A stretch of DNA of 34,997 nucleotides from Bdellovibrio sp. 28-41-41 (GTDB lineage Bacteria; Bdellovibrionota; Bdellovibrionia; Bdellovibrionales; Bdellovibrionaceae): the NCBI GenBank assembly GCA_002256935.1, contig NCGL01000030.1, positions 1 to 34,997 of the forward strand, written 5' to 3'. Positions within the stretch are counted from its first letter, which is position 1; every line of letters begins with the position of its first letter. The position numbers and the translations under genes are program-made. The notes under the pieces are model-generated. The model searched no databases, was not told the DNA's origin, and saw nothing but the letters and a program-made list of their open reading frames with translations. Positions 1-8,256 of this stretch are shown one piece after another.

Positions 1-56
1 TGGCCATTCTTTCGTGCGGTTATCTTGATAGAAGTCAGACTTATTTCCATTACGTG

Positions 57-1007
57 CTAGTTATGCTCTCGATGCCACAACCGATGATGATTAGAACATA
101 ACGTGACTATGTTTTCTACGTTATTACCGCCTCCCTCAACGACGGGTTTAATATGATGATAATGTATCCAGCGGCTTTGGCCACACTTTGAGCCATCCGG
201 CATGATCGCTTGGCATCTGCCTCGGTCTCGCAAGTTTACGGCGTGTCTAACCTTCGCTTTCAAAGGTTTTCTTTCTGGCGTTTCTTGGTACCGGTCTTGG
301 GACGGTTCTGCCTTTTTGTTCTTAGTCTTTCTGGATGTCTTTCTCTTTTGGCAACGCAGAGCTTTCTTCACAGGATCGCATTTTTCTAAATACGTGTTGA
401 GCAGTTCAATTTGAGTTTCTGCTAAACTTGCAGATTTTCCTTGTTTCTGGCTTACCAAATCCTGAGCTCGGCGAAATAAAATCATTTCCTCTTCAGTGAG
501 TTCAAATTCCACTCTAATTCGATTGGGGCCTTGGACTTTGGCTTTTTCAGGCTTTTTAATATTCGGAGAGGCCGTCGCAACTGCCTTTTCTAATTTTTCT
601 TTACTCAAGTTCTGAGCCTTATCGATCCAGTCCGAGTGATTCTCTGACGTTATGACCGAGGCGATTGTTTTTGCTTTCGTCACCGAGATTCTGCCCTCAT
701 CGATGGCTTCTTTTAATTCGGGTACAGCTCGACTCTTTCGTGCGACACGAACAAAATTAGCTGCGACATCTTCGCTAAGTCCCAGATGTTTTACGCAGTA
801 TGGAGACAAATGAGAAAGTCCAAACTCTTCATAGATTCTATTGTTGTCTATCTCGATGATGACTTCCAAAAGTCCGGCTTCCGCGATGAGATATTTTTGA
901 GCGCGAGAGATGGCCGCTTGATGAATGAGTAGCGATTCCCTTGACACGTGTTCTTTAAAAACAATCGGCGTTTCGTTAAGATTAAAATCTAAATTTTCTG
1001 AGAACAT
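57..1007 (-). CDS. HNH endonuclease-domain protein
   Basis: A 316-residue protein with a C-terminal HNH nuclease domain in roughly the last 60 residues. The domain contains paired cysteines (CQAIMPDGSKCG), then a HYHHIKP segment, an Asn (NNVENIVTLC) and a final CSNHHRLWHREH. This is the usual zinc-braced beta-beta-alpha metal layout of HNH enzymes. The N-terminal 250 residues are mostly charged and helical, with a Lys/Arg-rich stretch (about residues 218-252) just before the nuclease domain. They resemble the HNH-signature proteins that occur in several copies in Bdellovibrio genomes (family knowledge, not tested). The start is supported by a GGGAG sequence a few bases upstream. No partner methylase or mobile-element gene is visible beside it. 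The natural substrate is unknown; a restriction-like or homing-type role is possible. Confidence 0.85.
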   Translation of the reverse strand: MFSENLDFNLNETPIVFKEHVSRESLLIHQAAISRAQKYLIAEAGLLEVIIEIDNNRIYEEFGLSHLSPYCVKHLGLSEDVAANFVRVARKSRAVPELKEAIDEGRISVTKAKTIASVITSENHSDWIDKAQNLSKEKLEKAVATASPNIKKPEKAKVQGPNRIRVEFELTEEEMILFRRAQDLVSQKQGKSASLAETQIELLNTYLEKCDPVKKALRCQKRKTSRKTKNKKAEPSQDRYQETPERKPLKAKVRHAVNLRDRGRCQAIMPDGSKCGQSRWIHYHHIKPVVEGGGNNVENIVTLCSNHHRLWHREHN

Positions 1008-1432
1008 GGCTTTCTCCCTTTATGGAAAAACTATAACACGACATTTTCAAAGCACGAGGTTCTCGCGTATTAAACGAAAATTAGAAAAATGATTTTTCAA
1101 CAGATTACTTTGCAAACAACGCGGCTTAAAGCCTTTACAGGCAAGCAATGAGTGATAAATTTCCTATTTGAAATACTAAGAAAATCGTGACCAAAATAAC
1201 CGTCAATATAAATAGAATAAAAATTGTTTTTGGCCGGCAGAGTCGATGCGGCTCTCAATTTCGCTATGGGATTTGTTGTAACGGACTCGGAGGAGGATAA
1301 AGCTCCTCTATTTCAGATTCGATATTCTCAGCAGATATTACTTGAGCCTTTCTCAGTTAACGTAATCGAGCCATGCGGTGATATTTAAAAGTTAATTGAA
1401 GTTCCAAGCAAATGCTTAACACAGTTATAAAG

Positions 1433-1624
1433 TTATCGGACGTAAACCTTCCCGACTTTAACAATGCTTAGCAGAATGGGAGCATTGGGAATGACTATAC
1501 AATTCCGGTTCATTCGGGGCATGGAGCTAAGCTGGATATAAGTGAAGTCATCACGTTTATCATAAACATTTTTTCCCAAAACTGGATCAGTTTCAGTTTT
1601 AGACAGCGAATAGTCTTTAGACAT
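1433..1624 (-). CDS. Possible small protein, 63 aa, doubtful
   Basis: A 63-codon frame with a fairly ordinary residue mix (begins MSKDYSLSKTETDPVLGKNV) and no recognised domain. No Shine-Dalgarno sequence precedes the ATG. The upstream DNA is very AT-rich, with a TATATT-like element about 10 bases from the start, so only a leaderless transcript would explain expression. It could equally be the remnant of a longer gene. I do not recognise it. Confidence 0.25.
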   Translation of the reverse strand: MSKDYSLSKTETDPVLGKNVYDKRDDFTYIQLSSMPRMNRNCIVIPNAPILLSIVKVGKVYVR

Positions 1625-1707
1625 TTTTCGTAAATATATTTTTTTAAAATCAATTCAATGCTGATGAAAACCATTTAAAGGGATGTGGATTTCAAGTCGT
1701 ATTCTAC

Positions 1708-1737
1708 AAAACCGAAAAATAGGTACGCGGTTTTTTT
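1708..1737 (+). terminator. Hairpin plus T-run upstream of the 1758 gene
   Basis: AAAACCG (1708-1714) pairs with CGGTTTT (1728-1734) around a 13-base loop, and the T tract continues to 1737. It looks like an intrinsic terminator for plus-strand transcripts and a weaker one for the minus strand. It lies 20 bases before the start codon at 1758. It therefore either insulates that gene from upstream transcription or, if the promoter lies further left, acts as an attenuator. Confidence 0.4.
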
Positions 1738-1757
1738 ATACGATAGGAGAGCCTTAA

Positions 1758-2237
1758 ATGCAGTCCAATAGTCAGTCCTACAAACTCCCATTTCAAACCA
1801 AAATAGTGTTTGGATTCGTCCTTCTGTTAACTGTGGCGCTTATTTCTAAGTGGGCGTTCTATTCTTTTGTCCACGTACATCAACCGTCTCAAAGTGAACA
1901 GCAGATGTCGGGTATGAAAAACCAAGTGGCCGAGATTTGTTTAAAAGAAGAATCTAAAAGTATAAAGGCAGCCTCTGACACTAATGAGGAAGATCAGGAT
2001 TGGATTAACTTCAAAGCGCCTGAATACTGTAAGTGTGTTTCTACTCGATTGGTTTCTTACTGGGGTGAGAAGTCTAAAATAGATCAAATTACCAAAATCA
2101 GTAGTGATGAAATTACGGAATATATCGTTACTGAGCTAAAAGGCGAAGAATCAAAAGGCTTCGTTGATTTTTGTTTGTCCAAAGCTCAGAAGGTCTCTTC
2201 TAAGAAGGTGACAGCGAGCGCACAGAAATCCAATTAG
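1758..2237 (+). CDS. Single-pass membrane protein of unknown function
   Basis: A 159-residue protein with one hydrophobic segment at about residues 16-33, followed by a soluble, charged region predicted to be periplasmic. That region has four cysteines: EICLK, YCKCV and DFCLS. This is enough for two disulfides if it is exported. The start is supported by AGGAG (1744-1748) about nine bases upstream. The 3' end overlaps the convergent lipoprotein gene by four bases, so the two stop codons share bases. I do not recognise a family. An envelope protein is the most that can be said. Confidence 0.72.
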   Translation: MQSNSQSYKLPFQTKIVFGFVLLLTVALISKWAFYSFVHVHQPSQSEQQMSGMKNQVAEICLKEESKSIKAASDTNEEDQDWINFKAPEYCKCVSTRLVSYWGEKSKIDQITKISSDEITEYIVTELKGEESKGFVDFCLSKAQKVSSKKVTASAQKSN

Positions 2238-2803
2238 TCAGTTTCCCAGCCAACAACTCGTCCACCTTCAAAATACACGACGCGTTTTTCTTGTTTAAAA
2301 CCGTCGGTGGTGGATACCGTTCGCAAGTAGCGCCATTTCTCGTTTTTATAGAGTGAATTTCCAGACGATTCTATATTCAGAGGATCGCCCCAGGCTTTTT
2401 TAACGATTTCGTTTGGCATTCCAATGGCAATGTCTTGATTATCAATCATTCTTTTGTAGCGGCCGGCAAGCTCAGTAGGACGATTTAAAATACGAGTTTT
2501 CATTACCCATTTTTGTTTATCTTCATAATCGGTATTTCTTAAAAAACTGAGTTGTTCTTCTTCGGATGAAAACCATGGAAGTAATTTTGAGTACAAAGAT
2601 TTATCTTGTTGTGTGATAAGATTCTTTTCAAGATCGCGAATTCTATTTTTGTACACACCGGGTATTTGCATAGCGCCACCACCAGAGATACTTTCTGAAT
2701 CTGTATTTTCCTTTTGCTGGCGACGTTCAATTTGAGCGCACCCAGAAACTAGACCAATGAAAGCAACTGCGTATATTAATTTGGTAAAAATATATTTTGT
2801 CAT
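2234..2803 (-). CDS. Predicted lipoprotein, 189 aa
   Basis: The N-terminus has a short basic region, a hydrophobic stretch and a lipobox ending LVSGC, so Cys22 is the predicted lipidated residue. Alanine follows it, which does not signal inner-membrane retention under the enterobacterial rule. The rest is soluble. The C-terminal half, with segments such as GMPNEIVKKAWGDPLNIE and KRVVYFEGGRVVGWETD, resembles the small beta-rich folds (BamE/SmpA-like) in which a G-M-x-x-x-x-V-x-x-x-W-G-x-P motif recurs. That suggests an outer-membrane-associated lipoprotein, although membership is a guess from the motif alone. It converges on the 159-residue membrane protein and is divergent from the FliL-domain gene. 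Confidence 0.83.
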   Translation of the reverse strand: MTKYIFTKLIYAVAFIGLVSGCAQIERRQQKENTDSESISGGGAMQIPGVYKNRIRDLEKNLITQQDKSLYSKLLPWFSSEEEQLSFLRNTDYEDKQKWVMKTRILNRPTELAGRYKRMIDNQDIAIGMPNEIVKKAWGDPLNIESSGNSLYKNEKWRYLRTVSTTDGFKQEKRVVYFEGGRVVGWETD

Positions 2804-2833
2804 ACTTTCATTCTAGCTCAGCTATCAAAAAAC

Positions 2834-2863
2834 TTGCAGACTAGAGTTTGAATCTCGTACAAT
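2834..2863 (+). promoter_or_regulatory. Candidate promoter, possibly leaderless, for the FliL-like gene
   Basis: TTGCAG (2834-2839) and TACAAT (2858-2863) are separated by 18 bases. The -10 box ends only eight bases before the ATG at 2872, and no Shine-Dalgarno sequence is visible. If real, the transcript would start at or next to the start codon. The -35 match is weak (3 of 6). Confidence 0.25.
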
Positions 2864-2871
2864 GGTCAAGA

Positions 2872-3756
2872 ATGACTGATTCAAAACCGGATGATAAAGA
2901 CCATACTTCAATTGAATTGCTAGAGAAGGCCATCCAAGACAATAGTCCTGAGTTTCTCCAAGAGCTTGAAGCCATTTCAGAAATAGGAAATGAGAACTTG
3001 GATATCGAGCTTGTCGATATCGATTTGATCATGGAACAACAGAAGGCGAACAGTTTAAAAGCCCGAGCTAATAGATTACTGAGTCATTTAAATCAATTAG
3101 CGATAAAAATATTCTATTTTGTTAAAGCCAGTTTAATAACATTTGCAAAAGAAACAGCGCCGCACTACTTGAGGAAGCTATTGGCCCTACTTAAGTCCGG
3201 CGGCCAAAGTCTAGGTCATCAGTTGGCCCAAATTAAGACATTCAGTAAAGCTCAAAAAGCGGTGTTAGTGCTGATTATAGGCGGAGTCGTTGGATTAGGA
3301 TTTACAGTATTTAAAATTGCGACCAGTGGTCTGATCAAAGAAGATGAACAGCTTTTCGTGCACTCGATGGAAGAACTATCGGGTCAAAAATTCATTTACG
3401 ATACGAGCGATGTCGAGGACTTTTACAATTCTTCAAGAGTCAGTCAGAATATAATGTCTCTACGGCGCATCGTTGTTAATATTCAAAGATCTAAAAACTC
3501 TGGAAAAAACCCAATGGCTGCCATTGAGCTCTACATTCGGGGTAATTCTTCAGATGTGATGGTAGAGATGACAGATCGTGAAGCGGAACTATTGGATCGT
3601 ATTCAAGGACAGATTCGTTCTTTTTCATACGATGAAATGGATACCGTAGAAGGAAAACGTCGCATGTTAGATAAAATTATCAGAGATTTAAATGAGGACC
3701 TTACAAAAGGTAAGATCACTCAAATTTATTTTAAAAATTTCGTATTAAAAAAATAA
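2872..3756 (+). CDS. FliL-domain membrane protein with a long cytoplasmic N-terminus
   Basis: I use the ATG at 2872 (294 aa). An in-frame TTG at 2848 would add eight residues but has no ribosome-binding site. About 130 charged, helical residues (probably cytoplasmic) precede one membrane segment (AVLVLIIGGVVGLGFTVF, about residues 130-148), then a periplasmic domain. The last 75 residues match the FliL pattern: an Ile-rich strand, DREAELLDRI, an S-x-D-E-M-D-T-x-E-G-K segment, LNEDLTKGKI, and a final IYFKNFVLKK. FliL proteins ring and stabilise MotA/MotB stators in flagella. Here no flagellar gene is adjacent, and the N-terminal extension is much longer than in classical FliL (about 150-180 aa total). 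Its stop codon directly abuts that of the convergent sigma-54 activator, with no base between them. Confidence 0.78.
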   Translation: MTDSKPDDKDHTSIELLEKAIQDNSPEFLQELEAISEIGNENLDIELVDIDLIMEQQKANSLKARANRLLSHLNQLAIKIFYFVKASLITFAKETAPHYLRKLLALLKSGGQSLGHQLAQIKTFSKAQKAVLVLIIGGVVGLGFTVFKIATSGLIKEDEQLFVHSMEELSGQKFIYDTSDVEDFYNSSRVSQNIMSLRRIVVNIQRSKNSGKNPMAAIELYIRGNSSDVMVEMTDREAELLDRIQGQIRSFSYDEMDTVEGKRRMLDKIIRDLNEDLTKGKITQIYFKNFVLKK

Positions 3757-5007
3757 CTAAGCCGGTTTCTGCTTAAAGTTCAGCACGTCTATATCATAAT
3801 ATTTCAAGCGGTCATGCAGAGTGCTTTTCGGCATTCCTAGTTCCAAGGCCGTCAGTTTTTGATTCCCTTTGTTAACAGTAAGTCGCTTGATAATCATTTG
3901 TTTTTCGATTTCCTTTATGATCGGTAAAGGCTGCCCAGCGCGGGTATTAACCATTTCGTTTTCTAATGAGGATTCTGAAACGTCTTTGTCTAGTAGCTTG
4001 CCGATATGACCTTCGGTGATCATTTCGTGGGGGTAAAGAGCGCTACATCGAGCGACCAGATTTTTTAACTCACGAATATTTCCCGGCCAGTTATACTTTT
4101 TTAATTCGGCAATGGCTGCAAAGGAAAATCGAACGCGATAGTTTTTGCAGAATTCACCAAGCAGAGTATCGAAGTCTTCCATTCGGTGGATTAAATCCGG
4201 TGGTGATATTTGAATGACATTCAAACGATAGTACAAATCTAAGCGGAAGGTTCCTTGTCGGATATTTTCAGAAAGATTTTTATGAGTCGCCGCTAAAATG
4301 CGAACGTCTGTCTGGATGGTGCGATCAGAGCCTACCGGGCGAATTTCATTATTCTCTAAAGCGCGCAAGAGTTTAGCTTGGATCGAATAAGGCAGATCGC
4401 CGATTTCATCTAAAAACAAAGTGCCACCGCGTGCCGATTCAAACGCGCCTTTGCGATCAGAAACAGCTCCTGTAAAGCTGCCTTTGATATGACCAAACAG
4501 TTCAGATTCAACCAACGTTTCTGTCAGTGCCGAGCAGTTAACACAAACTAAGGGGCCATCACTGCGGCGAGAACTTTGATGAATGGCTTTAGCGATAATT
4601 TCTTTTCCTGTCCCGGAAGAACCTAACATCAAGATCGGAAAATCAGAGCGGGAGCCATAGACAAGGCTGCTGAGTTCTTCGTTCCAAATATAGTTTTTGC
4701 TGGTCAGCGGGAATTGAGTTTTTTCCTCGGGACTCACGATTTGAAACTCTAAGTCGCCGATGGTGAGAATGTCGTTGTAGCTCAATTTAGCTTCGGAGAT
4801 GGGTTCGCCGTTTAGAAAAGTTCCTAGCTGACTTCGCATATCTTTGGCAAATAGGTTTCCATCACGATATTCGAAGCGCAGGTGGCGTTCGCTGGCATCG
4901 GCAGAGTTGACTGGATATTGACAGTTTTTATCTGTCCCCATGGTCATAAAGTCAGAAATGGCGACGGCTATGCCTTGAGCAGAAAGGGGTTTGATAAGAT
5001 AGTTCAT
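3757..5007 (-). CDS. FHA-domain sigma-54-dependent transcriptional activator
   Basis: A 416-residue regulator in three parts. Residues about 20-92 form an FHA fold, a phosphothreonine-binding sensory module (ERH at 40-42, LGTFLNG at 61-67). Residues about 112-340 are the AAA+ ATPase: Walker A GSSGTGKE (129-136), the sigma-54-contacting loop as GSFTGA (176-181, a variant of GAFTGA) and Walker B GGTLFLDE (194-201), followed by the arginine-finger region RLDLYYRLN. The C-terminus carries a Fis-type helix-turn-helix (about 380-405, KLTALELGMPKSTLHDRLK). AAGGAG lies just before the ATG. It should remodel RNA polymerase-sigma-54 in response to a Ser/Thr kinase signal. The sigma factor itself (rpoN) is in this window at 24852. 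Its targets cannot be read from the sequence. Confidence 0.95.
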   Translation of the reverse strand: MNYLIKPLSAQGIAVAISDFMTMGTDKNCQYPVNSADASERHLRFEYRDGNLFAKDMRSQLGTFLNGEPISEAKLSYNDILTIGDLEFQIVSPEEKTQFPLTSKNYIWNEELSSLVYGSRSDFPILMLGSSGTGKEIIAKAIHQSSRRSDGPLVCVNCSALTETLVESELFGHIKGSFTGAVSDRKGAFESARGGTLFLDEIGDLPYSIQAKLLRALENNEIRPVGSDRTIQTDVRILAATHKNLSENIRQGTFRLDLYYRLNVIQISPPDLIHRMEDFDTLLGEFCKNYRVRFSFAAIAELKKYNWPGNIRELKNLVARCSALYPHEMITEGHIGKLLDKDVSESSLENEMVNTRAGQPLPIIKEIEKQMIIKRLTVNKGNQKLTALELGMPKSTLHDRLKYYDIDVLNFKQKPA

Positions 5008-5176
5008 TAGATCTCCTTTGTTTTTGAATGTTTTGGGACGTTTAACTACAGAGGTTAATTACAAAGTCAGCGCCAGGTTTGTAGTCGGTCTAGATAGAGT
5101 TATTTCGAATAGAACCTTTTTACCAATTTCTATTCTAAGACTTGAGAAATACGGAGGTCCTTGATACAGCTAGTGC
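5008..5176. promoter_or_regulatory. Divergent promoter region between the activator and engB
   Basis: This 169-base gap must hold promoters for both flanking genes. It contains a small inverted repeat, TTAAC (5042-5046) and GTTAA (5054-5058), near the activator's start, which would suit an operator, possibly for autoregulation. A second weak repeat is GAATAG/CTATTC. I cannot pick convincing -35/-10 boxes on either strand. Confidence 0.35.
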
Positions 5177-5749
5177 ATGACTTTTGTTAAATACATCAAG
5201 AGCTGCACGTTGGCGAAGGATTATCCTAAAACAGGGCAACCTGAAGTCGCCTTCGTCGGGCGCTCAAATGCGGGTAAATCATCTCTTATTAATGCGATCT
5301 CTAATCAAAAAATCGCGAATGTCAGCGGAACGCCGGGAAAAACGCGTTTACTGAGCTTTTTTGATTTTAATAACGAATTCGTTCTTGTCGATATGCCAGG
5401 GTATGGTTTTGCGGCTCGCAGCCATGACGAACAAGATGACTGGAAAGTCATGATCGAAAGTTATTTGAGTACAGCTGAAAAATTGAAAGCTCTAGTTCTA
5501 GTTATGGATATTCGCCGTTCTTGGAGTCCAGACGAGAAAATGATTCAGGAGTTTTCGGAACACATCGGTGTACCATTAATCGTAGCGATGACTAAAGCTG
5601 ACAAGCTATCACGTTCGCAAATAATGAAGCGAATGGATGAATTCGATGAGGATATTAAGCTGAAATATAAATACCCGATATCATCTTTAAAAAAAGACGG
5701 TGTTGATGATTTAAAGAAACAGCTGTATAAATTTATTAATAGGAAGTGA
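5177..5749 (+). CDS. engB: Ribosome biogenesis GTPase EngB (YihA/YsxC)
   Basis: A 190-residue small GTPase of the TrmE-Era-EngA-EngB-Septin group that assists large-subunit ribosome assembly. All G motifs are visible: G1 GRSNAGKSS (about residues 28-36), G2 GTPGKTR, G3 DMPGYG, G4 TKADK and G5 SSLKKDG. Length is normal for the family. The ATG at 5177 is the first possible start in this frame, because TAG lies two codons upstream. The nearest Shine-Dalgarno sequence (GGAGG, 5153-5157) is unusually far, about 19 bases away. It is the first gene of a run with kdsB, which begins 10 bases after its stop. Confidence 0.95.
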   Translation: MTFVKYIKSCTLAKDYPKTGQPEVAFVGRSNAGKSSLINAISNQKIANVSGTPGKTRLLSFFDFNNEFVLVDMPGYGFAARSHDEQDDWKVMIESYLSTAEKLKALVLVMDIRRSWSPDEKMIQEFSEHIGVPLIVAMTKADKLSRSQIMKRMDEFDEDIKLKYKYPISSLKKDGVDDLKKQLYKFINRK

Positions 5750-5759
5750 GATACTAAAT

Positions 5760-6512
5760 ATGCTACGAATTGGGGTTATTCCTTCACGATTGAAAGCCAC
5801 TCGGTTTCCCGATAAACCCCTCGCCAAAATAGCCGGTAAATCAGTCATCCGACGAGTCGTAGAACGCACTCTAAAAAGCCAGAAACTAGATAAAGTAATA
5901 TTAGCCACTGACAGCCAAGCCATTGCCGACGAGGTTAAGGGACTTGATTGTCAGGTGGTATTCACAGATCCTAATTTACCGTCAGGTACCGACCGTGTTC
6001 ATGCCGCCGTAAAGGGATTAAATCCCGATATCGTTATCAATATTCAGGGCGATGAGCCATTAATTAACCCCGAAGTTATTGATCAGTTGGTGATGGCTTT
6101 AGAGCAAGATTTGCAGCTGGATTTAGTGACATTGGGCCAAGATTTTAACTCGGCGGACGAGTTTCAATCTCCTAATAATGTCAAAGTTATTTTGAACGAT
6201 AAATCACAGGCTATTTATTTTAGCCGTTTTCCGATACCTTATTCTAGAACTGAAATCACAGACAAATTGTTCCCGAGTCCCGTCTGTCTCAAACATATTG
6301 GACTTTACGGGTTTCGCTACTCATTTTTGCAGACTTTTTGTCAAACCCCGGTGTCGATTTTAGAGAAAAGTGAGTCCCTTGAGCAGCTCAGGGCGATGAG
6401 TCTAGGTGCCAAAATAAAGGTCATCAAAACTCATCATTTTTTTCAAGGAGTCGACGTTCCAGAGGATATACAAAAAGTAGAAAATTGGATAAAATTAAAT
6501 CATGAAAAATAA
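5760..6512 (+). CDS. kdsB: CMP-Kdo synthetase (3-deoxy-manno-octulosonate cytidylyltransferase)
   Basis: A 250-residue enzyme that activates Kdo with CTP to give CMP-Kdo, the donor for the inner core of LPS; it is cytoplasmic. The family signature IPSRLKATRFPDKPL is at residues 7-21. The ATDS segment, SGTDRV and NIQGDEPLI motifs follow, as expected for the Kdo/NeuA-type nucleotidyltransferase fold. The C-terminal half has the KHIGLYGFR and SLEQLRA signatures of KdsB. Length matches E. coli KdsB (248 aa). The start follows an AGGAAGTGAG purine run. Its 3' end overlaps pyrG by 11 bases if the upstream pyrG start is used. Placing CTP synthase next to a CTP consumer makes metabolic sense. Confidence 0.96.
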   Translation: MLRIGVIPSRLKATRFPDKPLAKIAGKSVIRRVVERTLKSQKLDKVILATDSQAIADEVKGLDCQVVFTDPNLPSGTDRVHAAVKGLNPDIVINIQGDEPLINPEVIDQLVMALEQDLQLDLVTLGQDFNSADEFQSPNNVKVILNDKSQAIYFSRFPIPYSRTEITDKLFPSPVCLKHIGLYGFRYSFLQTFCQTPVSILEKSESLEQLRAMSLGAKIKVIKTHHFFQGVDVPEDIQKVENWIKLNHEK

Positions 6513-8256
6513 CAAGCTTCGTATCTCTACAAAAAAATCAGTGAAAAAGCCTATGAAACAAAAGTACATCTTCGTTACGGGCGGTGTGGTCTCTTCGATT
6601 GGTAAGGGATTAGCGGCGGCGAGCCTAGGTGCATTACTAGAAGCTAAGGGCTTTAAAGTTACGATTATGAAAATGGATCCCTATATCAATGTGGATCCAG
6701 GAACGATGTCACCATTTCAACATGGTGAAGTGTATGTGACTGAAGATGGCGCGGAAACAGATTTGGATTTAGGTCATTATGAGCGCTTTACTTCGGCGAT
6801 CATGACTCGAGCGAATTCAGTTTCTACAGGTCAGATTTACGATACAGTGATTCAACGTGAACGCCGCGGTGATTTTTTAGGTGGCACGGTTCAAGTTATT
6901 CCTCATATTACTGATGAAATTAAGCAACGTGTTTATCACTGTGCTCAAGGCAACGAAATTATCATCGTTGAAATTGGCGGTACAGTAGGTGACATCGAGA
7001 GCTTGCCATTCCTAGAAGCTGTTCGTCAGTTGCGTACTGAGTTAGGACCAGATGGTTCCGTGTTAATTCACGTGACCTATGTTCCTTATATTGCGGCAGC
7101 GGGTGAGCTGAAAAGTAAACCGACTCAGCACTCGGTGAAAGAACTTCAGCAGATTGGTATGCAGCCTGACTTCCTTATTTGCCGATCAGAAAAACCGATC
7201 GATTACAGTTTAAAGAAAAAAATTGGTTTGTTCTGCTCGCTGCCTGCTGAAAGCGTAATTGCAGCTCAAGATTCTTCGACAATTTACGAAGTTCCCATGC
7301 GCCTGCATCAAGAAAAATTAGACGATTTGGTCATTAAGAAATTGGACCTAAAGGCATCGCGATTTGATTTCTCGGGCTGGCAGCAAATCGTGACATCAGT
7401 TAAAACGCCAAAATACAAAACAACAATCGCTGTTGTTGGTAAATACGTGGATTTGAAAGAGTCCTATAAATCATTACATGAATCGATCATTCATGGAGGT
7501 ATCGCCAATAATTCATCGGTTGAGATTGTTTATGTGGATTCTGAAAAATTGAATGAAAAAAATATTCATCATCATTTAATGGGTATCAGTGGCGTTTTAG
7601 TTCCAGGTGGATTCGGTTCACGTGGTGTTGAAGGAAAACTAGCGGCGATTAAATATGCGCGTGAAAACTCGATTCCTTATTTCGGAATCTGTTTTGGTAT
7701 GCAGTTAGCAACTATTGAGTTCGCGCGAAACGTGTGCGGAATTAAAGATGCGACGTCACGTGAGTTTGTGGATGAAAAAGAGCGTAAGGGACAGTTCGTT
7801 ATTGATTTTATGACGGAGCAAAAACACCTCATGCAAAAAGGTGGAACAATGCGCTTGGGTTCTTTCCCGTGTGATATCGCTAAAGGCACGAAAGCGTATG
7901 AAGTGTATAAAAGCGAGAGGATTTTTGAACGACATCGCCATCGATATGAGTTCAATAATCAATTTAAAGAATTGTTAGAGAAAAAAGGATTGCGTGCATC
8001 TGGTATTTGTAAAGAGCGTAACCTAGTAGAAATTATTGAATTGCCGGATCATCCATGGTTCGTCGCGGTTCAGTTTCATCCAGAATTTAAATCTACGCCA
8101 CTTAAGCCTCATCCATTGTTCCGTAGCTTTATCGAAGCGACATTGGGTAAAAAAGCTAAGAGAGCGGCATTTAGTGCTAAAACGAACCATAGATCATCAA
8201 ACGTTAAGGCTAATTTGAAATTGAAAGAGAAAGTTAATGCAAGAACGCATTCTTGA
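6502..8256 (+). CDS. pyrG: CTP synthase
   Basis: Makes CTP from UTP, ATP and glutamine. The N-terminal synthetase domain begins KYIFVTGGVVSSIGKG and contains DPYINVDPGTMSPFQHGEV. The C-terminal class-I glutaminase domain has the nucleophile Cys in GICFGMQ (GICLGMQ is more usual), with the His-Glu pair in HPEFKSTP. At 584 residues it is longer than E. coli PyrG (545). The excess is a 17-residue basic N-terminal leader, which disappears if translation starts at the in-frame ATG at 6553, and a basic C-terminal tail of about 40 residues after the usual end. Neither start has a good ribosome-binding site. The last 20 bases overlap kdsD, suggesting coupled translation. Confidence 0.96.
   Translation: MKNNKLRISTKKSVKKPMKQKYIFVTGGVVSSIGKGLAAASLGALLEAKGFKVTIMKMDPYINVDPGTMSPFQHGEVYVTEDGAETDLDLGHYERFTSAIMTRANSVSTGQIYDTVIQRERRGDFLGGTVQVIPHITDEIKQRVYHCAQGNEIIIVEIGGTVGDIESLPFLEAVRQLRTELGPDGSVLIHVTYVPYIAAAGELKSKPTQHSVKELQQIGMQPDFLICRSEKPIDYSLKKKIGLFCSLPAESVIAAQDSSTIYEVPMRLHQEKLDDLVIKKLDLKASRFDFSGWQQIVTSVKTPKYKTTIAVVGKYVDLKESYKSLHESIIHGGIANNSSVEIVYVDSEKLNEKNIHHHLMGISGVLVPGGFGSRGVEGKLAAIKYARENSIPYFGICFGMQLATIEFARNVCGIKDATSREFVDEKERKGQFVIDFMTEQKHLMQKGGTMRLGSFPCDIAKGTKAYEVYKSERIFERHRHRYEFNNQFKELLEKKGLRASGICKERNLVEIIELPDHPWFVAVQFHPEFKSTPLKPHPLFRSFIEATLGKKAKRAAFSAKTNHRSSNVKANLKLKEKVNARTHS

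Larger units (their letters stand above)
1008..1757. other. Intergenic stretch with only weak coding fragments
   Basis: Between the HNH gene and the next confident gene I see no well-supported gene. It contains a 40-codon plus-strand frame (1266-1388), a 63-codon minus-strand frame (listed separately), a short perfect hairpin (GAGGAG at 1290-1295 with CTCCTC at 1303-1308) and a terminator-like hairpin near its right end. The mix of short frames on both strands without good ribosome-binding sites looks like decayed sequence. Confidence 0.45.

Noticed and set aside
57..1007. HNH gene as part of a restriction system or mobile element
   Set aside because: No methylase, integrase, transposase or terminal repeats nearby.
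1290..1308. Perfect GAGGAG/CTCCTC hairpin as a terminator or regulatory site
   Set aside because: Only six pairs, no T-run, and no flanking gene for it to serve. Probably chance.
1266..1388. 40-codon plus-strand frame beginning MGFVVTDSEEDKAP
   Set aside because: Reasonable residue mix but no ribosome-binding site, and no family recognised. It could be the remnant of a longer gene. Not called.
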